A stretch of 64,000 nucleotides of DNA from positions 124,001-188,000 of the forward strand of contig JACQYI010000071.1 in the NCBI GenBank assembly GCA_016208305.1, read 5' to 3'. A program made the translations under genes and the position numbers. The stretch's first letter is position 1. The number at the start of each line of letters is the position of its first letter. Origin of the DNA: Oscillatoriophycideae cyanobacterium NC_groundwater_1537_Pr4_S-0.65um_50_18. GTDB taxonomy: Bacteria > Cyanobacteriota > Cyanobacteriia > Elainellales > Elainellaceae. Below the pieces are notes generated by a model. It had not been told where the DNA came from and did no database searches. It worked only from the letters and a program-made list of their open reading frames with translations. Below are positions 55,320 through 63,284 of the stretch, piece after piece.

Positions 55320-57823
55320 TTCCCTCCTGCCATCTTGAGCCGAAATAAACCGCGATCGGGGAAGTTGGGATTGTTTTCGAGGCGGGCAATCTCCAGTCGT
55401 CCTAGATCTAGGCGACCCGACTGGAGTGCCGCGTTGGATGCGTTTCCCTGACGCTGAAACAGCGTGATGTTGACCGAGGCCACTCCTGCCACCGATTGCG
55501 CTGCGGCATAGAGACGACTGAGATAGACCGACTGCCCAAAGGTGAAATTGTCAGGATGAAAGATCCCCCGACGGCGATCGGGCAAAATCCGGCTGCTGAA
55601 CAGATCTAGGAGTGCCGCCTTCACCTGACTGCGAAAGTAACCTGGCTGAACGCAGACCCCCATCTCAATCTCTAGCGAGACATACACCGGAGCCTCAATT
55701 TCTAAATCATGTCCGGCGAGGCGATAGCGCTCTAAATACTGCCGGAGCTGAGCTTCAAACTCAGGAGTCACCTCGGCTCCACCCTGACGATCGATCGTCA
55801 AAAACACCGTGCGCCAGCTTCCCGTCCAGCGAAAGGTTGCGGCGGCACGCTGTACCGTGGGAAACCGTCCGGCTACTGTGGCATAGTCTGCGGCGGTAAC
55901 GGCTCGCTCTTGGATGCGAAAGGCGCTGGGGGCACGCTGCCGCACGTCTTCGAGGCTCTCTGGATCTCTGCCACCCTGTGCCGCTAAGGGATTGCTCACC
56001 CGCTTGATCACCTCTGGCGTGATCGCCGGATTGCTGCTGACCAAATGCACCAGGGTTTCTGCGCCCACATTGCCCGCTTTGCCGTTGCCGACGCGATAGG
56101 TGGCGCTAAAGGTCGTGCCGCTTTCGGGGCGGCGTCCCTGCTGGTCATCGCCAAAGCGGAGAGACACTGCATCCTCAACTTCCACGACAAACACGGCAGC
56201 CGATCGATCGCTCTGCAACAGATCTGGCTGCGATCGCCAGGTGAGCTGTTGGCTTTCTAGACTGCTTTTGAGATCGATCGCGGGCACCGCTTCCTGCACT
56301 GCCCATTGCATCTGGGCGCTGGCCGATGGGCTGGCAGTGTAGGCCGCCGCATAGGTGAGCGGAGCCGATCGCAGCTTTGGGCGAAAGCGCGGCAAGACCG
56401 GAATAGTCTGGGATAGGCTACAGCGATCGCCCTCGGCAAGGGGCAGCTTAAACATTGTTGGGGCGGGGACGGTGCCGAGGGACTCTTGGGCGATCGTCAA
56501 CCCGTGATCGGCCAGGACAATATTGCCCCATGCCACGCTGACCGGAAGGCTGTCGTTTTGCCGCTCGAACGTACCCTGCTCCGAAATGCAGAGAGGAAAC
56601 GGTAAGGCATCTTCGCTCGACCAGGCAATTTCGGTGATGGGTAATGGCTGGCTCTCTTCACCCTCGGCGGCGGGCTGAAGATAGAGAGGGTCGCCTGCCA
56701 AACTCACGTTCGTTAGGCGCACCGCCCAGCGATGGCTAGGATCGGCATCGGCAGGCTGCCCTGTTTTTGCCCCCCGGACTTCTGCAAAAATCAGGACATC
56801 GCCGCGCTGCAAATGGGAAAAATGTCCTTGCAGGGTGGCCTGAGTCGCGCCTTGAGGCAAACAGCAGCGCGTATCGCCCCAGGTGTAAAAGTTCATCTCG
56901 TTATGCGCCGAGTAGAGGGTGATGTCGTGCAGGGGTTCAAAGACTTCTGGCCGATCGCTCGCGATCATCTGCGGCAAGCGATCGTTGTCTAGCCAAGCAT
57001 CCTCCTGCACGCGGGTGAGAAACCGGGTACGAATATCATTCGCCTGTCTGGCTAAGGTCACTTGATCAATCGTCACCTGAATCTGTATCCAAACTCTGGC
57101 ATTGCAGCCCTCATGCATGATGTAATCCACCAGGCGGGCATGTCGCCGTACCGAAATGCGGCGGCGGGCAGTATCCAGATAGGCTTCTGTGGCGATCGCA
57201 TCTTGCTGATAGCTCAGGTAATCGCCCACATAGGCTAAAAGCTCTACAAGGGTAATGCCCAGATCGGCGGCGTTGCGCTCTTGCCACTGCGGCATCAATA
57301 GTGCCATGCGATCGAGCATGAGCTGACGAAAGCTGGCGTAGTCTTTGGCGAGGTAATTAATGTCGGGCAGGGCTGCGCTTTCTGGCAGGCAGGGCTGTGA
57401 CTCTTCGCAGTCAAATTCGCTAGGGCACTCTACTTTAAAGGAGAAATCGACCGATCGCAGTAGCGGATCAAAGCCTGCCAGACTGTTAGGATTGGCGGCA
57501 GCATTAGCGGCAACCAGATGCAGCGTATAGGTAGAAAAATCTCCCCATTGGTTGACCCGCACCCGCACCACCTTGGAGTCTGGGAACGTTGTCACCTGCG
57601 TGACTTGAATCTGACGAATCCGATCGCCCCCGGCAATCTGAATATTGCCCTGCGTCAGGGTAGCGCTCTCTAGAGGCTTGAGCAAATAGACCAGCAGCAC
57701 CCGTTGGCGATCGGCAGGATTCGCGGCACTGCTATCCACGACTTCGAGATAGTCAATCCCGTTGAGGTGAGCCGACTCCAGCACCGCACTGCGACGCCGC
57801 TGATCACAGCAAAAATACTGCAT
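55316..57823 (-). CDS. Injection-system baseplate assembly protein (gpJ-like, first)
   Basis: From the Met at 57823 the protein is 835 residues (the open frame to 57883 has no support; GAGGAGG lies ahead of 57823). An N-terminal part with LNGIDYLEVVDSSAANPADR and LPDINYLAKDYASFRQLMLD leads to a baseplate-J core (ATYRVGNGKAGNVGAETLVH, RVSNPLAAQGGRDPESLEDV, RIQERAVTAADYATVAGRFP, LEIEAPVYVSLEIEMGVCVQ). It is a wedge component partner of the following protein. It lies one base from the gp25-type gene and overlaps the next gene by 4 bases. Confidence 0.87.
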   Translation of the reverse strand: MQYFCCDQRRRSAVLESAHLNGIDYLEVVDSSAANPADRQRVLLVYLLKPLESATLTQGNIQIAGGDRIRQIQVTQVTTFPDSKVVRVRVNQWGDFSTYTLHLVAANAAANPNSLAGFDPLLRSVDFSFKVECPSEFDCEESQPCLPESAALPDINYLAKDYASFRQLMLDRMALLMPQWQERNAADLGITLVELLAYVGDYLSYQQDAIATEAYLDTARRRISVRRHARLVDYIMHEGCNARVWIQIQVTIDQVTLARQANDIRTRFLTRVQEDAWLDNDRLPQMIASDRPEVFEPLHDITLYSAHNEMNFYTWGDTRCCLPQGATQATLQGHFSHLQRGDVLIFAEVRGAKTGQPADADPSHRWAVRLTNVSLAGDPLYLQPAAEGEESQPLPITEIAWSSEDALPFPLCISEQGTFERQNDSLPVSVAWGNIVLADHGLTIAQESLGTVPAPTMFKLPLAEGDRCSLSQTIPVLPRFRPKLRSAPLTYAAAYTASPSASAQMQWAVQEAVPAIDLKSSLESQQLTWRSQPDLLQSDRSAAVFVVEVEDAVSLRFGDDQQGRRPESGTTFSATYRVGNGKAGNVGAETLVHLVSSNPAITPEVIKRVSNPLAAQGGRDPESLEDVRQRAPSAFRIQERAVTAADYATVAGRFPTVQRAAATFRWTGSWRTVFLTIDRQGGAEVTPEFEAQLRQYLERYRLAGHDLEIEAPVYVSLEIEMGVCVQPGYFRSQVKAALLDLFSSRILPDRRRGIFHPDNFTFGQSVYLSRLYAAAQSVAGVASVNITLFQRQGNASNAALQSGRLDLGRLEIARLENNPNFPDRGLFRLKMAGGK

Positions 57824-57824
57824 G

Positions 57825-58196
57825 TTATCCCCCTCCTCGCGTAAACTGAGCCACCTGCCGCTGTTGCGATCGCCGCACCACATACTGCACAGTGACGGCT
57901 AAGGTGCTGTTGTCATGGTTCACCTCAACGGCTTCCACCAAAATCAAGTTGCCCAACCACTGCTGCAATGCGCTATGCACCGTCACCTGAGTGGCCGCCG
58001 CCAGGGTATCGCTGTTGGGGGCAAACACTAGCTGCATTAAGCCACTGCCAAAGGTGGGACGGTTGACCCGTTCGCCTGGGGATGTGAACAACACTTGCTC
58101 AATCAAATCTCGAATATGGGTATCGGTATCTGCGATCGCCGTTCGCCCCCGCGCATCGATTTGGAACGGAAATTTAAAGTGAGTCATAAAGCGCAA
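57825..58196 (-). CDS. Injection-system baseplate wedge protein (GPW/gp25 family)
   Basis: A 123-residue protein of the GPW/gp25 family, which links the sheath base to the wedge in contractile tails and type VI systems (TssE-like). Motifs: FPFQIDARGRTAIADTDTHI, QVLFTSPGERVNRPTFGSGL, MQLVFAPNSDTLAAATQ. Length is normal. Gene order (spike, PAAR-like tip, gp25, then gpJ-like pair) is that of eCIS clusters. Confidence 0.92.
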   Translation of the reverse strand: MRFMTHFKFPFQIDARGRTAIADTDTHIRDLIEQVLFTSPGERVNRPTFGSGLMQLVFAPNSDTLAAATQVTVHSALQQWLGNLILVEAVEVNHDNSTLAVTVQYVVRRSQQRQVAQFTRGGG

Positions 58197-58255
58197 TGTT
58201 AGAGATTGGATTTTAGAAGCTAGATTTTAGAGATTGAACGAGTCTGGTACTGGCG

Positions 58256-58579
58256 CTACAAGGCGGTAGCCCGACTTTGAGTGGCCGCGATAATCAGGGG
58301 CGTTCCTGTCGGGGCACAAATGGCCTGACTGTCTAACAACAGCACGGGCGCACCCATCGAGGTGACGCGGATAGCGGCTGTTATCCATTGCGCTGTGACA
58401 CAAGGCCCATTCGCAGCGGTGGGAGGCGGTAGGGTACAGCCTGCGATCGCATAGGTGTTGGGTTGAGTCACAATCGGCTGACCGCTGACGGTCACTCGAA
58501 GATTAAAAGAAGTGGGTTGAGCCTGTCCCCCGTGGCTGCATAAAACGCTGGCTCCGGCATGAAGAATAAAACCTGGCAT
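58256..58579 (-). CDS. Injection-system PAAR-like spike-tip protein
   Basis: From the Met at 58579 it has 107 residues (the frame extends to 58606). The sequence MPGFILHAGASVLCSHGGQA and later SMGAPVLLLDSQAICAPTGT have the short, glycine-rich strands with Cys/His of PAAR-like proteins, the cone that caps the spike. Possible metal ligands are Cys and His in LCSHGG and Cys in QAICAPTG and NGPCVTAQW. Its position directly after the spike gene supports the call. The family match is by pattern. Confidence 0.72.
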   Translation of the reverse strand: MPGFILHAGASVLCSHGGQAQPTSFNLRVTVSGQPIVTQPNTYAIAGCTLPPPTAANGPCVTAQWITAAIRVTSMGAPVLLLDSQAICAPTGTPLIIAATQSRATAL

Positions 58580-58673
58580 ACTGCTGCTCCTGCTGTTTGC
58601 TCCCATAAAGTGCTGAATTTTGGACTCGCTTCATTGACCCACAGTTATTGAATCCACGCTTCTAAAGATGGCT

Positions 58674-59201
58674 CTAGGTCACGACCAATGCCCCCCCGTT
58701 AATATTGGTCACCCCCGTGATATTGACTGCGCCCATTAAGGTGATCGTGGGTGCTGTGATCGTTACCCCTGTTGCATCCAGAGTGATGGAACTGCCGCCG
58801 CTAATCAGCATTGCCCCCGGTGCCTTCATCGGTGGAATCGGCACATCGCTGAGAACGATCGCACTCTGAGTCACGGTCTGAATCACCACGACGGGTGCGC
58901 CAGGAGTCGTCAAGGCACCTAGAGAGGGCACCTCTGCTGTCGAACCCCACCAGCAGCCCACCCAAACGGGATAATCTGGATCGCCTTGCTCAAATTCAAT
59001 CCAGACTCCGGCTCCGATCGGCGGCACGACATAGGCTCCCATCTGTAGCCCCGCCCAAGGCACACAGGGCATTGCCCAACTAGAGGGAATTAAGTTCGAC
59101 ACATCAGGGACGATCGCCTGGAGCCGACCCATCCGCAAAGGATCGATATTGTTGACGACAGTGCCGCGATATTTGCCGTAGAACTTTTGTCCATCGCTCA
59201 T
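58674..59201 (-). CDS. Injection-system spike protein (gpV/gp5-like)
   Basis: A 175-residue baseplate assembly protein V. The N-terminal OB-fold is clear (KYRGTVVNNIDPLRMGRLQA, VPPIGAGVWIEFEQGDPDYP, WVGCWWGSTAEVP), followed by a short beta-stranded tail (ITLDATGVTITAPTITLMGA) that would form the trimeric needle. It sits on the hub protein and carries the PAAR-like tip. Length is at the short end, as in eCIS spikes. Confidence 0.9.
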   Translation of the reverse strand: MSDGQKFYGKYRGTVVNNIDPLRMGRLQAIVPDVSNLIPSSWAMPCVPWAGLQMGAYVVPPIGAGVWIEFEQGDPDYPVWVGCWWGSTAEVPSLGALTTPGAPVVVIQTVTQSAIVLSDVPIPPMKAPGAMLISGGSSITLDATGVTITAPTITLMGAVNITGVTNINGGALVVT

Positions 59202-59354
59202 GTCCGATCACCTTCCGGGTTGTGTTTCTAAGGATCACAAATGAATTAGCTTGAAATATTTTGTGTGCGACTCTCAAGAAAAGATCTGTCAGTCAACCAG
59301 GCATAGCCCTGATAAAAAATAAACGGGCAAAAATAAACTGATCAAAATAAACGG

Positions 59355-60491
59355 TCATGCAGGAACTTTGGGTAAGGTCGAAACCAGACCGTTGCGGCTG
59401 AGGGTAAAGTTTTGCTTGAATTCTCCTCGCTGAATCCGATGGGTGACATTTTTGACGTAATAAAGCCCATCAAAAGCTGTCCCCACGCCCCTGACTCCCA
59501 CCAGCTTGCGGGGCTTTAGCACCCGTCCATAGCGCAAGACATCCAAGCTGCCCGTACCCAATACGGCATCGGCAGACTGAGCCGCTTTCGCCAGACCGAT
59601 CGCTGCTGCCTGCACAAAAGAAAGTTTGGCAGTTTCAGAAATGAACTCAAACGATTGGGGTATAGGCGCAACGGCTCCTAGCGGCGGATTGAGCGGCGTA
59701 ATGTCGGGAATGGGAATGGGGATCGGCACCTTGGTTTCTTTGTTCTGAATCATCAAAATGGGCAGCTTTTTGGCGCTGCCGTCAAAGGTGAAATCTAGCG
59801 ACTCGACATTGGTAAAGCCATCCATATTGCTGTTGAGAGCGGGTTGGGGCACACCAATTTTGATTTCGGGTCCCCAATAGGCGACGCTGGTGCCGGGAGC
59901 CGGGCCTGGATCGAGATAGAACACATAGCCCACTTCGCTCGCCAACTGGCGAATGTATTCCAGGTCAGTGCCCTGCTGTCGAGGAATGCGATCGACTGGA
60001 ATGGGAACATCAATTAAGATGCTGGGAATCACCAAGGGGATAATGCCCAATGCCGCATATTTAGCTAGAATTAGCGCCACTCTGGCCTCGGCGGGCATGG
60101 CCGGAAAAGGCGTACCGGGCGGGTTGCTAAACAGCGAATAGGACATGACCTTGGTGAGATCTTCTCCTGTCACCGTGAGGATAGAGTGCTGAGCGTCTCG
60201 TCCCGGTGAGATCTGATGGTGCGTCACCACTCCATCAATCAGCACATCTGGAGTACCGTTGAGGGTGGCTACCAAAATCACCCGCAGCAGCGGAATTGGA
60301 CTGCCGCCAGATAAAAGAAACAGCGTTTGCAGGGGCGATCGATTGCTCAAGGCAAAGGTGAGCTGAAACCCATTATTCACCCCGCTGCCGCTGCTAATCG
60401 TCACATCTGTCAGGGCATCCAGCACGACTTGCGGCACGGGCACCGGAACGCCCACGCCCACCATTAGCGTTAGGTAAACGCCTTTAAGCAT
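59355..60491 (-). CDS. Injection-system hub protein (gpD / gp27-like)
   Basis: A 378-residue phage late control D family protein, the hub below the tube (VgrG N-terminal equivalent). Features are FQLTFALSNRSPLQTLFLLS, VTHHQISPGRDAQHSILTVT, GEDLTKVMSY, RQQGTDLEYIRQLASEVGYV and DVLRYGRVLKPRKLVGVRGV near the C-terminus. It overlaps the LysM protein gene by 8 bases. A 153-base gap separates it from the spike gene. Confidence 0.88.
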   Translation of the reverse strand: MLKGVYLTLMVGVGVPVPVPQVVLDALTDVTISSGSGVNNGFQLTFALSNRSPLQTLFLLSGGSPIPLLRVILVATLNGTPDVLIDGVVTHHQISPGRDAQHSILTVTGEDLTKVMSYSLFSNPPGTPFPAMPAEARVALILAKYAALGIIPLVIPSILIDVPIPVDRIPRQQGTDLEYIRQLASEVGYVFYLDPGPAPGTSVAYWGPEIKIGVPQPALNSNMDGFTNVESLDFTFDGSAKKLPILMIQNKETKVPIPIPIPDITPLNPPLGAVAPIPQSFEFISETAKLSFVQAAAIGLAKAAQSADAVLGTGSLDVLRYGRVLKPRKLVGVRGVGTAFDGLYYVKNVTHRIQRGEFKQNFTLSRNGLVSTLPKVPA

Positions 60492-60798
60492 AGGGCACTC
60501 CCGGAATGCCTTCGGGCAGCGTGATCCGCAACCGACGGCTTACCTCTTCAAGTTCTTGGGGGCGAATCGCGGCATTGGCATCACAAATCCGCCAAAACTG
60601 CTCAGGGTCGCCTAGGTATTGCGCTGCAATATTGTCTAGCCGATCGCCCTCTACCACTTGATGCTCTTGCAGGAGGGCAAACCGCTCAGGAGGAGAAATC
60701 AAGCGGCGGCGCAGGTAGGCAATGGGGCGATCGCCTGCTAAATTAAGCTGGGCAATTTCGATCGCATAATAGCGGCTCGTAACCGGAAATGGGTTCAT
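60484..60798 (-). CDS. Injection-system LysM-type adaptor protein
   Basis: A 104-residue protein with one LysM domain (HQVVEGDRLDNIAAQYLGDP, QFWRICDANAAIRPQELEEV), like gpX/Afp-type adaptors that join tube and hub. It follows the tube/adaptor gene without any gap (stop 60799, start 60798) and overlaps the hub gene. No signal peptide is present, so a structural rather than cell-wall role is expected. Confidence 0.85.
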   Translation of the reverse strand: MNPFPVTSRYYAIEIAQLNLAGDRPIAYLRRRLISPPERFALLQEHQVVEGDRLDNIAAQYLGDPEQFWRICDANAAIRPQELEEVSRRLRITLPEGIPGVPYA

Positions 60799-61452
60799 TT
60801 AAGGAATTCCTCCAATACCAAAAGCGCTCAGGCTGCCCCCCTGATTTTGGGTGGCTAGCCCCTCTTTCTGCTGCAAATAGGCCATAAACAGCCCTCCTCC
60901 TTTGCTGTCAAACCGCAGATCGGTAACGCTGAGAACCCGCATCGTTAAACTGACCTTGGCGCGAATCGGGTTCAGCGAGGGGTCAAAAGCTTCCTCGGTG
61001 ATGCTGAAATCGGTTAACCGTACAGGTACAATGCGATGTTTACTCCAGACAAATAGCGTTAGCGGAGCCATCATCGGCAGAATCTCTAGCGTGCCCGACT
61101 GCGAGAGCCGATGGTTTTCCTGAAGCTGGCTACTGCTGGGATAGGCGATCGTTTCTAGCGCTGCCAACTGAGGATAGATGCCGAACTGTGCCGCTTTGGG
61201 GTTTTGCTCAGGAAACTCTAGCTGATCGGTCAGATCTAGCTCAGCATCGAGCTTGATCGTTTCAACAGGCGCACCTTTAAGGCGTAGGGCTTCTGAGCGA
61301 TCGCCATCTCCCATGCCCTGAATCTGCAAGTTGCGGTTGAGGGTATCCGGATTGTATTGCAGGTTAATCACTCGCAGTACCGCCGAGGTGTCAGGATCGA
61401 GTAACACAATGCCCCCTTTGAGCAACCGGGGAGAACCTGGAAAAGAGGTCAT
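60799..61452 (-). CDS. Injection-system tube/adaptor protein (CIS tube protein family)
   Basis: A 217-residue protein resembling the CIS tube/adaptor family (Afp7 N-terminal-like). Motifs: LQYNPDTLNRNLQIQGMGDG, LRLKGAPVETIKLDAELDLT and LTLFVWSKHRIVPVRLTDFS, followed by FDPSLNPIRAKVSLTMRVLS. It probably joins the inner tube to the baseplate. It is immediately followed by the LysM gene. Confidence 0.8.
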   Translation of the reverse strand: MTSFPGSPRLLKGGIVLLDPDTSAVLRVINLQYNPDTLNRNLQIQGMGDGDRSEALRLKGAPVETIKLDAELDLTDQLEFPEQNPKAAQFGIYPQLAALETIAYPSSSQLQENHRLSQSGTLEILPMMAPLTLFVWSKHRIVPVRLTDFSITEEAFDPSLNPIRAKVSLTMRVLSVTDLRFDSKGGGLFMAYLQQKEGLATQNQGGSLSAFGIGGIP

Positions 61453-61477
61453 GGAAGTTTGTCCTCTTAAAAAATTT

Positions 61478-61531
61478 GATATTGGCTAGATTTGATGTTG
61501 GCTAGATTTGTAGATTCGATGTTGGCTAGAT
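61478..61531. repeat. Short tandem repeat, GATGTTGGCTAGATTT units
   Basis: Three copies of a 14-16-base unit (61478-61493 with one change, 61494-61509, 61518-61531) in the 189-base spacer between the DUF4157 effector gene and the tube/adaptor gene. Confidence 0.75.
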
Positions 61532-61641
61532 GGCCTGCTGCCTGTGTCCCGACCTGGTAGGTTAACCCTCAACTTTAGAGGAGTCAGATTTCTCGACGTT
61601 CCTTAGCTTTGACAGAGGTTTGGGCTGCACCCTGAATCCTG

Positions 61642-62913
61642 CTAAGCCCCCCGCCCGGTTAGCTGTCCGCCATCATCACCGCCTATGCCAAAGGTGGGGG
61701 CACCCTGCCGTCGTCGGATGCGGTTAATATAGGGCAGCAAAATCGAGATCGATTGATAGTCTTCTGCCGTAGCAGTGCCAGCCCGAACTTTTTGCAGCAG
61801 CTTGTTGTAGTCTTCAACGGCTTCTGCCTGCTGCTCAGGGTTCCAGTTTTCCCACGGCGTGCCTGCATTATGAGCCGCCCGCCAATTGTAGGCAGCATTG
61901 CGATTGCCGCTGCCCACTGCTGCCCTAATTTGCGCGATGATGCTCAACGGCATATAGGCCAACCCACCGTTTTGGTACTGCCAAACATGGGTCATTTCAT
62001 GAATGAGCGTTTCCTTGCCCCGATCGCTCAGCTCTAGCGTATCGCCCACAAAATGTCCCCAATCAGACTTTAGGTGAATGGTGTTGCCGATCGTCCGGGG
62101 TGCGCCCACCGCATACAGACTATCTCGCGTAATAGTAATGTCGCGGTAGTTGAGGCTGTCCTGAAAAATCTCCTGTGCCATGTCAATTTCTGGCTGTGCC
62201 AGATTGCGGCTGCGCGTTGTCGCATCATTGCCGATCGCAGCTCCAACCACTAACCCTACTAATCCTCCGACGATCGCCCCGACTGGCCCCAAAAACGCTC
62301 CTAAAGCAGCTCCCGCTACGCCTCCCAAGATGCCACCGATAATGCCCCCTTTGACGCTCCGCTGCATCACTCGATGGGGGATTCCCTGTTGCGGCTTTTC
62401 CTGATGCCCTGATGTAGACTGTTTGCCGCTGGATTGGCTGCTGGATTGGCTGCTGTGTTCGCTTTGCTGTTCTGCCTCTGCTTCATAAATCGTGTCAGCT
62501 CTACCGATCTCTATCGGATGATCGCCTCCCGCATCATGGACGGACTGCTGCACAACATGGGTCAACTCATGCGCCAAGAGCGATCGCCCTTGAGGTGTTT
62601 TTGGCTGATACTGCCCTGCGGCAAATACGACATTGCGGCCTACGGTATAGGCCAGAGCATTGACGGCTTCAGCCGAGGCCGCAGCCTTGGCGTCGGTATG
62701 CACCTGTACAGAGCCAAACTCGTGACCCAACTGAGATTCCATGCCCTGGCGCGTCACCGGATCAAGCGACTGACCAGGCGTATCTAGAACTTCATGAACA
62801 ATTGGGGGCGCGATCGCGGACTGGGTCGGTGATTCCTCTAGATGCAGCGCAGAATTCTGCCCGATTGGGGCAGCCGGGAGCGGAGATCGAGAAAGGAGCG
62901 ATCGCCTATTCAT
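61642..62913 (-). CDS. DUF4157 protein with second zinc-peptidase motif, putative injected effector
   Basis: A 423-residue protein in the injection operon. Residues about 38-125 match DUF4157 (LDPVTRQGMESQLGHEFGSV, VHTDAKAAASAEAVNALAYT, LLAHELTHVVQQ with His115 and His119), a domain known as a marker of eCIS-associated toxins and cargo. After a Ser/Gln-rich linker, residues 188-229 form a glycine-zipper hydrophobic stretch (GGILGGVAGAALGAFLGPVG), which could insert into a membrane. Residues about 235-400 hold a second zincin-like site (LIHEMTHVWQYQNGG; His305, Glu306, His309) with a possible third ligand in NPEQQAEAVEDY. It overlaps the upstream small gene by 4 bases. An effector role is inferred from family and context. 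Confidence 0.78.
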   Translation of the reverse strand: MNRRSLLSRSPLPAAPIGQNSALHLEESPTQSAIAPPIVHEVLDTPGQSLDPVTRQGMESQLGHEFGSVQVHTDAKAAASAEAVNALAYTVGRNVVFAAGQYQPKTPQGRSLLAHELTHVVQQSVHDAGGDHPIEIGRADTIYEAEAEQQSEHSSQSSSQSSGKQSTSGHQEKPQQGIPHRVMQRSVKGGIIGGILGGVAGAALGAFLGPVGAIVGGLVGLVVGAAIGNDATTRSRNLAQPEIDMAQEIFQDSLNYRDITITRDSLYAVGAPRTIGNTIHLKSDWGHFVGDTLELSDRGKETLIHEMTHVWQYQNGGLAYMPLSIIAQIRAAVGSGNRNAAYNWRAAHNAGTPWENWNPEQQAEAVEDYNKLLQKVRAGTATAEDYQSISILLPYINRIRRRQGAPTFGIGGDDGGQLTGRGA

Positions 62914-63176
62914 GCCTTTAGACCTCCATAGATGGACTGGGCAATTTGGACACCCACAGCTTCTGGTTTCATGCCGAGAGTCATTTCAAACGTGCCGCCG
63001 TTGATCTGATCGATCGCCCTGCCCTGAGCCAGAGAGTCGGGCATCGCCTCTGTCAATAGTCGGGTTAACTCTTGCTGCACAGATTCGCCGATACGGGTGC
63101 GATCGCTCGGTGCAAATCCATACAAGATCAGTTCCTCAATTTGCAATTCCAGGTTCACTAAATCATCCCTTTTCAT
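62910..63176 (-). CDS. Small acidic protein next to DUF4157 in the injection cluster
   Basis: An 88-residue soluble protein (LQIEELILYGFAPSDRTRIG, VQQELTRLLTEAMPDSLAQG, MKPEAVGVQIAQSIYGGLKA). Similar small proteins occur beside DUF4157 genes in phage-tail-like clusters, but no function is established. The 4-base overlap with the effector gene suggests coupled translation and a possible chaperone, loader or antidote role, which is inferred only. Confidence 0.7.
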   Translation of the reverse strand: MKRDDLVNLELQIEELILYGFAPSDRTRIGESVQQELTRLLTEAMPDSLAQGRAIDQINGGTFEMTLGMKPEAVGVQIAQSIYGGLKA

Positions 63177-63284
63177 TTGGCTTCTCCTTCACCTGAGTTC
63201 TCTTCTATAGCCTTTAGCTATGCGCTTCCGTCCTAACGACTTGTGACTCCAGCGATACTGGGGTTATTCTCCAAACCTGAACGC

